From NCBI GenBank assembly GCA_964649725.1, contig CAZYTM010000005.1:124001-188000 (forward strand): a DNA stretch of 64,000 bases, written 5' to 3'. The number at the start of each line of letters is the position of its first letter. Position 1 is the first letter of the stretch. This DNA is from CAZYTM01 sp964649725. GTDB taxonomy: Bacteria > Desulfobacterota > Desulfuromonadia > Geobacterales > Geobacteraceae. The position numbers were made by a program, and so were the translations under genes. The notes below the pieces were generated by a model. The model searched no databases. It was not told the DNA's origin and saw only the letters and a program-made list of their open reading frames with translations. Shown here one piece after another: positions 42,520 through 51,299 of this stretch.

Positions 42520-42595
42520 GGGAAACAGGGAATTGGGACCGGAAAGAGCAAGATCAGCTGCTACCGTTCCCTGTTCCCTGTTCCCTGTTCTCCCT
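42520..42595. repeat. Heptamer tandem repeat with matching inverted arm between trpB2 and trpF
   Basis: The unit GTTCCCT is repeated three times plus a degenerate copy at 42566-42595. At 42520-42532 the complementary GGGAAACAGGGAA occurs, so the spacer RNA can fold into a hairpin between the trpB2 stop and trpF start. Confidence 0.7.
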
Positions 42596-43950
42596 TAAAG
42601 ATTGACTTTCGGCAAATGGGAGAGCGACTCCCTGATCGCCTCCTCCGGATACTCATAGTCATCAAGTTGACCGCTGAAGTAGGCATCATATGCCGCCATA
42701 TCCACATGACCATGCCCGGAGAGATTGAAGAGGATCACCTTCTCCTTCCCCTCCTCCTTGGCCTGCAACGCCTCATCTATGGCGCCGCGGATGGCGTGGG
42801 ACGATTCCGGGGCCGGGATGATCCCCTCGCTCCTGGCAAACTGGACCGCAGCTTCGAAACAGGCGATCTGGGGGACAGCGCGGGCCTCTACCACACCGGC
42901 GTGGACCAGTTGGGAGACCAGTGGCGAAGCACCATGATAGCGGAGTCCGCCGGCATGGATACCGGGGGGCATGAAGTCATGGCCAAGGGTGTACATCTTG
43001 GCAATCGGCGCCATCCGGGCAGTATCACCGTAATCAAAGTCATAGACACCCTTGGTCAAGGTCGGGCAGCAGGTCGGCTCGATGGCGACTATCCGGACGT
43101 TCTTCCCGGCCGCCTTGTCCGCGGCAAAGGGGAAGCCGAGACCGGCAAAGTTGGAACCTCCACCATGGCAGCCGATCACCACATCCGGATAGTCCCCGGC
43201 GATAGCCAGCTGCTCCTTCGCTTCGATTCCGATGATGGTCTGATGCAGGCAGACATGATTCAGTACGCTCCCCAGGGCATAGCGGGTGTCATCACGGGTT
43301 GCGGCGTCCTCCACCGCCTCGCTGATGGCGATGCCTAGCGAACCGTTGCTGGCCGGGTCCTTGGCCAGAATAGAGCGGCCCGAATTGGTCCGCTCCGATG
43401 GTGAGGCTACTACCTCGGCCCCCCAGAGCTGCATCATGCTCTTCCTATACGGCTTCTGGTTGAAAGAGACTTTGACCATGTAGACCGTACATTCCAGACC
43501 GAACATCTGGCAGGCCAGAGCCATGGAGGAGCCCCATTGACCGGCACCGGTCTCGGTGGCGATCCGTTTGGTGCCGAAGATCTTGTTGTAGTAAGCCTGG
43601 GGGATTGCGGTATTAGGCTTGTGAGAACCGGCCGGCGAACCACCTTCGTACTTGTAGTAGATCCGGGCCGGGGTGCCGAGGAGCTGTTCCAGCCGATGGG
43701 CACGAAACAGCGGCGCCGGTCGCCAGAGTTTGTAAATCTCCCGGACCTGGTCCGGGATATCGATCCAGCGCTGGTTAGAGACCTCCTGCTCGATCAGCCC
43801 CATGGGGAAGAGGGGTAGCAGGTCGTCCGGAGTGACCGGCTGCAGGGTGCCGGGATGGATCACCGGCGCCAGCGGGCCAGGCATGTCAGGGATGATGTTG
43901 TACCACTGTTTCGGAATCCGGTCTTCTCCAAGCAGAATCTTTGTCTCCAT
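42595..43950 (-). CDS. trpB2: TrpB2-type tryptophan synthase beta-like protein
   Basis: The 451-residue PLP enzyme is of the TrpB2 class, longer than TrpB1 and with an N-terminal extension. The PLP lysine is K111 in GSHKPNTAI. RIATETGAGQWGSS and GCHGGGSNFAGL correspond to the TrpB cofactor segments. TrpB2 proteins often work without TrpA and may salvage indole or act on other substrates such as phosphoserine. Here it sits inside the trp operon between trpC and trpF, alongside a normal trpB. Confidence 0.93.
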   Translation of the reverse strand: METKILLGEDRIPKQWYNIIPDMPGPLAPVIHPGTLQPVTPDDLLPLFPMGLIEQEVSNQRWIDIPDQVREIYKLWRPAPLFRAHRLEQLLGTPARIYYKYEGGSPAGSHKPNTAIPQAYYNKIFGTKRIATETGAGQWGSSMALACQMFGLECTVYMVKVSFNQKPYRKSMMQLWGAEVVASPSERTNSGRSILAKDPASNGSLGIAISEAVEDAATRDDTRYALGSVLNHVCLHQTIIGIEAKEQLAIAGDYPDVVIGCHGGGSNFAGLGFPFAADKAAGKNVRIVAIEPTCCPTLTKGVYDFDYGDTARMAPIAKMYTLGHDFMPPGIHAGGLRYHGASPLVSQLVHAGVVEARAVPQIACFEAAVQFARSEGIIPAPESSHAIRGAIDEALQAKEEGKEKVILFNLSGHGHVDMAAYDAYFSGQLDDYEYPEEAIRESLSHLPKVNL

Positions 43951-43995
43951 GTTACCTCCTGATTATCTTCTGCAAGGGCGTAGCATGCTGCGTCC

Positions 43996-44796
43996 CTATG
44001 CAATTAATTGCTGCAGCTTCGCCCCGATGTCATCTTCACGCATCAACGCCTCGCCGATAAGAAAGGCCGATGCTCCGGCGCGATGCAGCCGGTCGATGTC
44101 GCTTCTCGTCTCTATGCCACTCTCTGCAATCACCAGCCGGTTCCCCGGGATGAGCTTTGCCAGTCGTTCCGTTGTCGCCAGGTCAGTGACAAAGGTGCGC
44201 AGGTCACGGTTGTTGATCCCTATCATCTCGACATTCACCTGCAGCGCCAGCTCAAGTTCCCGTTCGTCGTGGACCTCCAGCAGAACATCCATTGCCAGCT
44301 CCCTGGCCAGTCCGGCTAGGTCGCGCAGCTGATGCAGATCGAGCATGGCAGCAATCAGCAGGACCGCATCTGCACCAGCAACCCTAGCCTCATAAAGCTG
44401 ATACGGATCGAATAGAAAATCCTTGCGCAACAGCGGCAACCGGACCAGTTCACGGATAATACCGAGATAGCGGAGATGCCCGAGAAAGAAGCGTTCATCG
44501 GTCAGCACCGACAGGCAGGCAGCACCGTTCATGGCATATGTCTCGGCTATGGCAAGCGGATCGAAATCGGCCCGGATAACCCCTTTCGAAGGGGAGCCTT
44601 TCTTCACCTCGGCAATGACTGCGGTCCACCCCGATTCGTCCGCAATACGGAGCGCCTGGGCAAAGCCGCGCGGCTGGTCCTCAAGATCGGCCAGGCGCGC
44701 CTGCAGTTCGGCCAGAGGTTGGCAGAGGCGGGCTGATGCCACCTCTTCCTCTTTAACGGCAACGATTTTTTGCAGGATGTCAGGTCTATCGGTCAT
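43996..44796 (-). CDS. trpC: Indole-3-glycerol phosphate synthase
   Basis: TrpC closes the indole ring in tryptophan synthesis. The 266-residue TIM barrel carries AEVKKGSPSKG with the catalytic Lys and Glu region, PLLRKDFLFDPYQLYEAR, EVHDERELE and IGINNRDLRTF, and IAESGI. The reading frame overlaps trpD by 11 bases, pointing to coupled translation. Its ribosome site is weak, consistent with that coupling. Confidence 0.96.
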   Translation of the reverse strand: MTDRPDILQKIVAVKEEEVASARLCQPLAELQARLADLEDQPRGFAQALRIADESGWTAVIAEVKKGSPSKGVIRADFDPLAIAETYAMNGAACLSVLTDERFFLGHLRYLGIIRELVRLPLLRKDFLFDPYQLYEARVAGADAVLLIAAMLDLHQLRDLAGLARELAMDVLLEVHDERELELALQVNVEMIGINNRDLRTFVTDLATTERLAKLIPGNRLVIAESGIETRSDIDRLHRAGASAFLIGEALMREDDIGAKLQQLIA

Positions 44797-45841
44797 TGGT
44801 CAACTTTGCCAGTTTTTCCAGTTGTTCGAGTGCCCGGCCGCTATCGATCGCCTCGGCAGCAAGCTTGAGGCCAGCCAGGACATTGTCGCACTTCCCTGCC
44901 GCAATAAGTCCGTAGGCGGCATTGAGCAGGACAATGTCACGCTTGGCCCCCTTCTGCCCAGCCAGGATATTTCGCACTATGACCGCATTACCTACCGCAT
45001 CACCACCATGCAGTTCCGCCATGCTGCAGCGCTTTAGTGAAAAATCTTCCGGTTTGACCAGCCCGACAGTCACTCCGGCCGGGGTCACTTCGGCAATCCG
45101 GCTTTCACATGTCAGGGTGATCTCGTCCATGCCATCCAGACCGTGGACGACAAAACCGCGCTTGCAGCCGAGCTTGTGCAGTACATAGGCGAGTTTTTCC
45201 ACCAGCTCTTCCCGGTAAACCCCCATCACCTGGCAGTCAGCAGCGGCCGGGTTGGTGAGCGGACCGAGAATGTTGAAGATAGTGCGGATGCCGATCTCCT
45301 TGCGCGGACCGATGGCATACTTCATGGCGCCATGCAGCGCCGGCGCGAAGAGAAAACCGATGCCGATCTCGCGAATGGCGCTCTCCACCGTCTCAGGTGT
45401 TACGTCAAGATTTACACCGAGCGCCTCCAGCACATCGGCGCTGCCACAAGCCGATGAGACGGAGCGGTTGCCATGCTTGGCGACCTTGACACCGCAGGCT
45501 GAAACGACAAAGGCTACAGTGGTGGAGATATTAAAGGTATTGGTGCCGTCCCCGCCGGTGCCGACCACGTCCAGGATAGTCTCCAGATCGATATTGATTT
45601 CATCCCGGTCGATATCGAGAATATTCTTGCCGACCCGGATCGGGGTCGCCCGCTCCCGCATCACCTTTGCGGCGCCGGTGATCTCAGCGACAGTCTCACC
45701 CTTCATCCGCAGGGCGGTGATAAAAGCGGCCACCTGTGCCGGGGTAGCACCACCGGACATGATCTGGTCCATCACTTCTATCATCTCCGCTTCGGTCAGG
45801 TCATCCCGTTCGACTACTTTTGCAATCGCTCTCTTTATCAT
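44786..45841 (-). CDS. trpD: Anthranilate phosphoribosyltransferase
   Basis: TrpD joins anthranilate and PRPP. From ATG 45841 (AGAGGAC upstream) it has 351 residues. GTGGDGTNTFNIST provides the PRPP site, followed by VAKHGNRSVSSACGSADVLEALG, and NPAAADCQVMGVY. The TrpD is a stand-alone protein, not fused to the TrpG amidotransferase that precedes it. The 69-base gap to trpG contains a small hairpin (GCGAAT/ATTCGC at 45886-45902). Confidence 0.96.
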   Translation of the reverse strand: MIKRAIAKVVERDDLTEAEMIEVMDQIMSGGATPAQVAAFITALRMKGETVAEITGAAKVMRERATPIRVGKNILDIDRDEINIDLETILDVVGTGGDGTNTFNISTTVAFVVSACGVKVAKHGNRSVSSACGSADVLEALGVNLDVTPETVESAIREIGIGFLFAPALHGAMKYAIGPRKEIGIRTIFNILGPLTNPAAADCQVMGVYREELVEKLAYVLHKLGCKRGFVVHGLDGMDEITLTCESRIAEVTPAGVTVGLVKPEDFSLKRCSMAELHGGDAVGNAVIVRNILAGQKGAKRDIVLLNAAYGLIAAGKCDNVLAGLKLAAEAIDSGRALEQLEKLAKLTNDR

Positions 45842-45910
45842 TTTGTCCTCTGTATGGGCGGATCTTCTGCTCCCCTTCAATCAAGGCGAATAGAAGATTC
45901 GCTACTACCA

Positions 45911-46480
45911 TCATTTCGACATTTGTAAAAAATTCCGCAGAATGTCCCTGCCACACTCAGTCAGTATCGATTCCGGATGAAATTGAACGCCCCAGACCGG
46001 CAGCTGCCGGTGCCTGAGCGCCATGATCTCCCCCTCTTCCACCCAGGCGGTCAACTCCAGCGAGTCAGGGAGCGAAGCACGCTCCACTACCAGAGAATGG
46101 TAGCGGGTCGCCTGAAAAGGGTTGTCCAGCCCGGAAAAAAGCCCTTTACCGTCATGGTGGATCAAGGAGGTCTTGCCATGCATCAGGTAGTCGCTCCGCA
46201 CCACCTTGCCGCCAAAAGCCTGGCCGATCGCCTGATGGCCGAGGCAGACGCCGAGCAGCGGTATCCTGCCGGCAAAATGATGGATCAGTTCGAGTGAGAT
46301 GCCAGCCTCGTTGGGGGAACAGGGTCCGGGGGAGATCACCAGCCGGGCCGGGGCGAGCGCCTCGATCTCCGCCAGGGTGATCCTGTCGTTGCGATAGACC
46401 CGCACCTCTTCTCCCAGTTCGCCGAAATACTGCACCAGGTTATAGGTAAAGGAGTCGTAGTTATCGATCATCAGCAGCAT
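45911..46480 (-). CDS. trpG: Anthranilate synthase glutamine amidotransferase component
   Basis: TrpG supplies ammonia from glutamine to TrpE. The 189-residue class I amidotransferase has DNYDSFTYNLVQY at 7-19, the oxyanion strand PGPCSPNEAG at 51-60, the nucleophile C79 in GVCLGHQAIGQ, and a C-terminal FHPES with the catalytic His-Glu. It could also serve aminodeoxychorismate synthase, as PabA, since no separate pabA is visible. It follows trpE by 19 bases. Confidence 0.95.
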   Translation of the reverse strand: MLLMIDNYDSFTYNLVQYFGELGEEVRVYRNDRITLAEIEALAPARLVISPGPCSPNEAGISLELIHHFAGRIPLLGVCLGHQAIGQAFGGKVVRSDYLMHGKTSLIHHDGKGLFSGLDNPFQATRYHSLVVERASLPDSLELTAWVEEGEIMALRHRQLPVWGVQFHPESILTECGRDILRNFLQMSK

Positions 46481-46499
46481 ATGTAACCCTCCCCCCTCA

Positions 46500-47978
46500 T
46501 CAGTCCAACCCCCGCTCGACTGCCTCTATCGCCTTCATCACCGCCATTGCCTTGTTCACCGACTCCTGGTATTCGGCTGCCGGGTCGGAATCGGCGACAA
46601 TGCCGGCGCCGGCCTGCAGATGCACCTTGCCATCCTTGACCACCAGGGTGCGGATGGCAATGGCCAGGTCCATGTTGCCGGAGAAAGAGAAGTATCCGAC
46701 CGCACCACCATAGACCTCGCGGCGTACCGGCTCCAGTTCGTCGATGATCTGCATCGCCCTTACCTTGGGGGCCCCGGAGAGGGTCCCGGCCGGGAAGGTA
46801 GCCCGGACCAGACCGAAGGCATCCTCACCTGGGTTCAGCTCCCCCTGGACATTGGAGACGATATGCATTACATGGGAATAGCGCTCCACCACCATCAGCT
46901 CAGAGACATGCACCGAGCCGGTGGTGCAGACTCTCCCCAGATCGTTCCGCCCCAGGTCTACCAGCATCACATGTTCAGCCCGCTCCTTCGGATCGGCAAG
47001 CATCTCCTGCTCCAGGGCGTCATCCTCCTCGGCAGTGGCACCACGAGGACGGGTCCCGGCGATCGGCCGCAGCTCCACCCGGTTCCCCTCCTTGCGCACC
47101 ATTACCTCAGGTGAAGCGCCGAGCACCAGAGTTTCGTCGAGACGGAGAAAGAACATATATGGCGAAGGGTTGAGTGTCCGGAGCACCCGGTAGATATCGA
47201 GCGGATCGACCGTCAGATCACCGGAAAAGCGTTGCGACAGTACCAATTGAAAGATGTCGCCGGCACGGATATACTCCTTGGTGACCTCTACAGCCGCCTC
47301 GAATGCCTCCCTGGTCATATTTGCAGCAAAACTGACCTGCTTGCCGCTGACAATCGGAGTAACAGCAGGGGGGGGGCTTTTCAGCTTGGCGATCAGGCTG
47401 TCTATCTTGGCGGTCGCCTCGGTATAGGACTCTTCGGCTGTTTGTCCAGCAGTCAGGTGGGCATTGGAGACCACCTTGATCTTCTGCCGGACATTGTCAA
47501 ATATGAGGATGGTATCGGTAATGAGAAAATAGGCATCCCAGGCATCTATCACGGCAGGTCTGGCAGTGGGGAGCTGCTCGAAGTGCCGCACCATGTCATA
47601 GCCTAAATAGCCGACCGCGCCGCCGAAAAACCGGGGGATGCCGGCCAGCTCGACCGGAGTGAAGCGGGCCAGATAGTCGCGGATGTAACCGAGCGGATCG
47701 GCGACCTCCTGCTGTCGTATCCCGTTGCCAGCTTCGATAATCTCCACCAGGGTTCCGCGGGAACGGATCACCACTGTCGGCGCTGCACCTAAAAAGGTAT
47801 AACGGGCCCACTTCTCGCCACCTTCTATACTCTCCAGGAGAAAGGAGTAGCGGCCATCATCGATCTTGCGAAAGGCGCTCACCGGCGTATCGAGATCTGC
47901 CATGATCTCGCGGTAGACCGGAATCAGGTTCCCCTGCGCTGCAAGGTTTTTAAAAGTTGTAAAATCTGGGGAATACAT
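46500..47978 (-). CDS. trpE: Anthranilate synthase component I
   Basis: TrpE makes anthranilate from chorismate. The 492-residue protein has the tryptophan-feedback motif FLLESIEGG near residues 50-58, which argues for allosteric inhibition, and the C-terminal chorismate-binding domain with IFQLVLSQRF, RPIAGTRPRG, DLGRNDLGRVC and FPAGTLSGAPKVRAM. It is the first gene of the operon, with GGAG before the ATG. I see no Trp-codon-rich leader peptide upstream, so attenuation of the classical kind is not evident. Confidence 0.96.
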   Translation of the reverse strand: MYSPDFTTFKNLAAQGNLIPVYREIMADLDTPVSAFRKIDDGRYSFLLESIEGGEKWARYTFLGAAPTVVIRSRGTLVEIIEAGNGIRQQEVADPLGYIRDYLARFTPVELAGIPRFFGGAVGYLGYDMVRHFEQLPTARPAVIDAWDAYFLITDTILIFDNVRQKIKVVSNAHLTAGQTAEESYTEATAKIDSLIAKLKSPPPAVTPIVSGKQVSFAANMTREAFEAAVEVTKEYIRAGDIFQLVLSQRFSGDLTVDPLDIYRVLRTLNPSPYMFFLRLDETLVLGASPEVMVRKEGNRVELRPIAGTRPRGATAEEDDALEQEMLADPKERAEHVMLVDLGRNDLGRVCTTGSVHVSELMVVERYSHVMHIVSNVQGELNPGEDAFGLVRATFPAGTLSGAPKVRAMQIIDELEPVRREVYGGAVGYFSFSGNMDLAIAIRTLVVKDGKVHLQAGAGIVADSDPAAEYQESVNKAMAVMKAIEAVERGLD

Positions 47979-48008
47979 CCGGGCTCCAGAGAACCGTTTT
48001 CGAGGTTG

Positions 48009-48054
48009 TTGACAGTAAAGGCTAAAATTAACACAGGGAGGGTTTACCTGTCAA
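48009..48054 (-). promoter_or_regulatory. Candidate trpE promoter with overlapping dyad
   Basis: On the minus strand a perfect TTGACA (48049-48054) is followed after 17 bases by TTAATT (48026-48031). The two arms TTGACAG-TAAA (48009-48019) and TTTAC-CTGTCAA (48043-48054) form an inverted repeat that spans the -35 element and the start region. That is where a repressor could sit. Confidence 0.45.
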
Positions 48055-48096
48055 GAAATGGGGGTACAGCCGGCAGGTTGGTGAGACAGCACTACC

Positions 48097-51000
48097 TCAG
48101 GCAGGGAGGGTAAAATAGAAGGTCGCCCCTGCTCCGGGCTCTGCCTCTGCCCAGACCTGGCCGCCATGTCTTTCGATGATCCTTTTCACCGTAGCAAGCC
48201 CGATACCGGTCCCTTCGAACTCATCAACAGTGTGCAGCCGCTGGAAAGGACCGAACAGCTTCTCCGCATGGGCCATGTCAAAACCGACGCCATTGTCCCG
48301 GACAAAATAGACCTTCTCCCCGTCACGGGGAGAACAACCGAACTCGATAGACGCAGACTCCGCCTTGCCGGTATATTTCCAGGCATTACCGAGCAGATTA
48401 TCGAGTACCGAGCGGAGCAGTGGCGGGTCCCCCAGCACAGTCATGCCATCGGCGATGGCAAAGTTAGCCTGGCGGGCCGGGTTCGACCGCAAGCACTCAT
48501 TGGCAACAGTCCGCGCCATATCGCTCAGATCGACCTTCCGGCTTGACAGTTCGGCACGGGATACGTCGGCCAGGTTAAGCAGGTCATCGATCAGCTCGGA
48601 CATCCGCTTGCTCGCCAGACAGATCCGGTCGAGATAATGCTGCTCTTGTGGAGCGAGTTTGGCGGCACACTCCTCCTGCAAGGCACGGCTGTAACCGTTG
48701 ATATGGCGAAGAGGCGCCCGCAGGTCATGGGAGACAGAGTAGCTGAACGCCTCCAGGTCCCTGTTTCTCGCTGCCAGTTCATCGGTCCTCTCAACCACCC
48801 GTTGTTCCAGTTCATCAGCGGCCTGCCGTAACGAAGTTACATCCCGTGCCAACTCGATGGCACCGACGATCCCACCCTGGGCATCTCTAAGAGGGGAAGC
48901 GGTAATATCGAAGAACACCTCCCCTTCCGGCCTGGCAAAGCTCCTGACCGCCTTGTGAATCCCTCCGTCAGCAAATGTCCTGACAACCGGGCAGTCAACA
49001 CATACATCTGTCCCGTCATGATAGGCCTGGTAACAGAATCTGCCGGCATGACTGCCACCGACCATCGACTCTTGTACCCGGTTCTGGTAAAGGATGCGGA
49101 AATCCCGGTCGAGGATACTCAGCCCGTCACCCAGGCAGGAGACAATCGCCTCGAACTTGTTCCGTTCTGCGAGGAGAAGATCCTCTGCCGCCTTGCGTGC
49201 TGTCACGTCGCGCACTACGCAGACGTGCGAGGTAATCTCCCCTGCCGAGTTACGGATAGGGGTGACATAATGTTCACTGTCGAATACCGTCCCATCCTTG
49301 CGCCGCATCTGGAAAGTGGTCGCAAAATAGCCCTGCGTTTGATAGCTTTGCAGCATCTCGGCACCGAACCAGTCGGAATTCTCCTTGTTCAGATGGAGGA
49401 TAGCGGTTGTGCTGCCGACAAGCTCCTCCGGTCCGTAACCAAAGAGTCTCTCCACCGCGCTGTTATAGTCGATTATCTCTCGGCTGCCGGTCCGGACGAT
49501 GAAGACCGCCTCGTCGAGGCTGGAGAAGGTCTTTTCCATCAAGGCGAGAGAATCCTGCAACGCCTCTTCGGTCTGTTTCCTCCTGGTTATATCCTCGGCA
49601 GTGCCGATGATCTGCCTGGGGGTACCGTCTTCATTGCGGGCAAAGAGTACGTCCCGGCTGCGCAGGGTCACCCACTCTCCACCGGCATGACGCATCCGGT
49701 ACTCGACCTCGAATATCTCCCCATCTGCAGCTACGGCAAAACGGGCATGATGGGCAAGCACCTTTGCCAAATCGTCCGGATGAAGAATCCTGGCGAACAG
49801 TTCCTGGCCATATGCCTTTACCTCATCCCTGGAATAGCCGAGGATAATCGGCAGTTCCTGGTTTGCATACAGATTACGCTGCTCCTGCAGGTCGTAAATA
49901 TAGATGAGATTTGGGGTGGTCTCGATTATCCGCTGGGCAAAGAGCTGGCTCTGCAGCAGCGCCTCCTCGGCCTCTTTCCGCTTGGTGATGTTCTGCACGT
50001 TGACAATCCGGTAGAGCAACTCTCCGCCTTCGTCCCTGACCGTTGTCGCATCGACCATCACCGGGAAGATACTGCCATCCTTGCGCTGGTGCCAGGTCTC
50101 AAACAGATGATGCCCATTCTCCTTGATCTCTTGGATGTAACCCGGAAGGTCATCCCTGCATGAAGGAGCATATAGATCAGCTATCGGTCGGCCGATAAGC
50201 TCATCCACCGTATAGCCATGCATCTCGGCATAGGCGCTGTTCATCATCTCAAAGACCGTGCTGTCCGGTTGCCCGACCGTAATCCCCATGCTGGTGTGCT
50301 GATAGATGTCACTCCACCTGCGGAGCTCCTGCTCTGCTAGCTTTCGCTCGGTGATGTCGGTGCAGACAGAGACAATACCGCACACCTTCCCGTTTGCATC
50401 GAACATCGGTGCTGCCGAGAGGCTGATGGTTATCGGTTTGCCATCTTTCCGGCAGCGCTGCAGTTCGATGCCACTGATCACCTTCTTATGGGTTATCATC
50501 TCCCGCAACGCCCAGAATTCGTCAACGCCATCAGGAGCTGCAAGCGCCCGGGAGGTGCCGATAACCTCCTCGGCAGACCAGCCGAAAATAACTGTTGCAG
50601 CCGGGTTCCACATCGTGATCTTACCGTCAACCGAGCGGGTAATGATCGCCAGTGGCGAAGCCGTGAAGAGCGCCTGCAAGGCCTGGTTGGTGGCAAACAG
50701 ATTATCGCGGCTCTGCTTGTGCTCGGCCAGTTGGTCGCGGAGCGCCTGTTCGATCGTAGCCAGCTCCTCATTCCGCTGGCGCAGCTTTCGTTCTGCCACG
50801 ATTATCGATTGGAAAGGGAGCAGCCGCAAAGTTACAATCAGCATCAGGCTGAGCGCAAGCGCCACCAGGACCGCCAGCCCACTCTTGTTGAGCATCGGTC
50901 GCAACGAGCGGCTGACAGCTACCCGGCCTGCCGGCGCACCAGCATCCATCACCATATGGGAGCGGGTGATTACCGGCGCTGCCAACTCACTGACACTCTC

Positions 51001-51297
51001 CGTAATAAGTCTTCCGGTTGCATCGAAGAACTGGCGCGACTCAGGTTGCGCTCCCAGAGGTCGCTTGCGGAGCATCTCGTTGAGTCGCGATTCCTGATAA
51101 ATCCAGAGCTGCGGATTGTCATTGATCAGCTCGGTAATCTCTCCGGCATTCAGTTCTGCCTCAGCTTCGAGCGTCCCGGCAATATGATGATAGGCCATCG
51201 ATATGTAGCCGCAAGGGATTATCAGGGCCACGATAATAGCCAGCGCAACAGAGAGCCCGCTGATGGTCCTGGCAATGGGGGGGGTATCTTGCTTCAT
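48097..51297 (-). CDS. Membrane histidine kinase with five PAS domains
   Basis: The 1066-residue sensor has two membrane helices (about 13-35 and 140-160) flanking a periplasmic domain of about 100 residues. Five PAS domains follow (beginning near LFTASPLAI, IYQHTSMGI, IIETTPNLI, TFSSLDEAV and IVSCLGDGL). The fifth contains a Cys cluster, FCYQAYHDGTDVCVDCPV. The HisKA box SVSHDLRAPLRHI has the phospho-acceptor H857, and the ATPase has DNLLGNAWKYT, DNGVGFDM and GTGIGLATV. No response regulator is adjacent. It starts two bases after a PstS-like gene. Confidence 0.93.
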   Translation of the reverse strand: MKQDTPPIARTISGLSVALAIIVALIIPCGYISMAYHHIAGTLEAEAELNAGEITELINDNPQLWIYQESRLNEMLRKRPLGAQPESRQFFDATGRLITESVSELAAPVITRSHMVMDAGAPAGRVAVSRSLRPMLNKSGLAVLVALALSLMLIVTLRLLPFQSIIVAERKLRQRNEELATIEQALRDQLAEHKQSRDNLFATNQALQALFTASPLAIITRSVDGKITMWNPAATVIFGWSAEEVIGTSRALAAPDGVDEFWALREMITHKKVISGIELQRCRKDGKPITISLSAAPMFDANGKVCGIVSVCTDITERKLAEQELRRWSDIYQHTSMGITVGQPDSTVFEMMNSAYAEMHGYTVDELIGRPIADLYAPSCRDDLPGYIQEIKENGHHLFETWHQRKDGSIFPVMVDATTVRDEGGELLYRIVNVQNITKRKEAEEALLQSQLFAQRIIETTPNLIYIYDLQEQRNLYANQELPIILGYSRDEVKAYGQELFARILHPDDLAKVLAHHARFAVAADGEIFEVEYRMRHAGGEWVTLRSRDVLFARNEDGTPRQIIGTAEDITRRKQTEEALQDSLALMEKTFSSLDEAVFIVRTGSREIIDYNSAVERLFGYGPEELVGSTTAILHLNKENSDWFGAEMLQSYQTQGYFATTFQMRRKDGTVFDSEHYVTPIRNSAGEITSHVCVVRDVTARKAAEDLLLAERNKFEAIVSCLGDGLSILDRDFRILYQNRVQESMVGGSHAGRFCYQAYHDGTDVCVDCPVVRTFADGGIHKAVRSFARPEGEVFFDITASPLRDAQGGIVGAIELARDVTSLRQAADELEQRVVERTDELAARNRDLEAFSYSVSHDLRAPLRHINGYSRALQEECAAKLAPQEQHYLDRICLASKRMSELIDDLLNLADVSRAELSSRKVDLSDMARTVANECLRSNPARQANFAIADGMTVLGDPPLLRSVLDNLLGNAWKYTGKAESASIEFGCSPRDGEKVYFVRDNGVGFDMAHAEKLFGPFQRLHTVDEFEGTGIGLATVKRIIERHGGQVWAEAEPGAGATFYFTLPA

Positions 51298-51299
51298 GG

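Noticed and set aside
47979..48096. Classical trp attenuator with a Trp-rich leader peptide
   Set aside because: No short frame with tandem Trp codons and no terminator/antiterminator pair were found before trpE.
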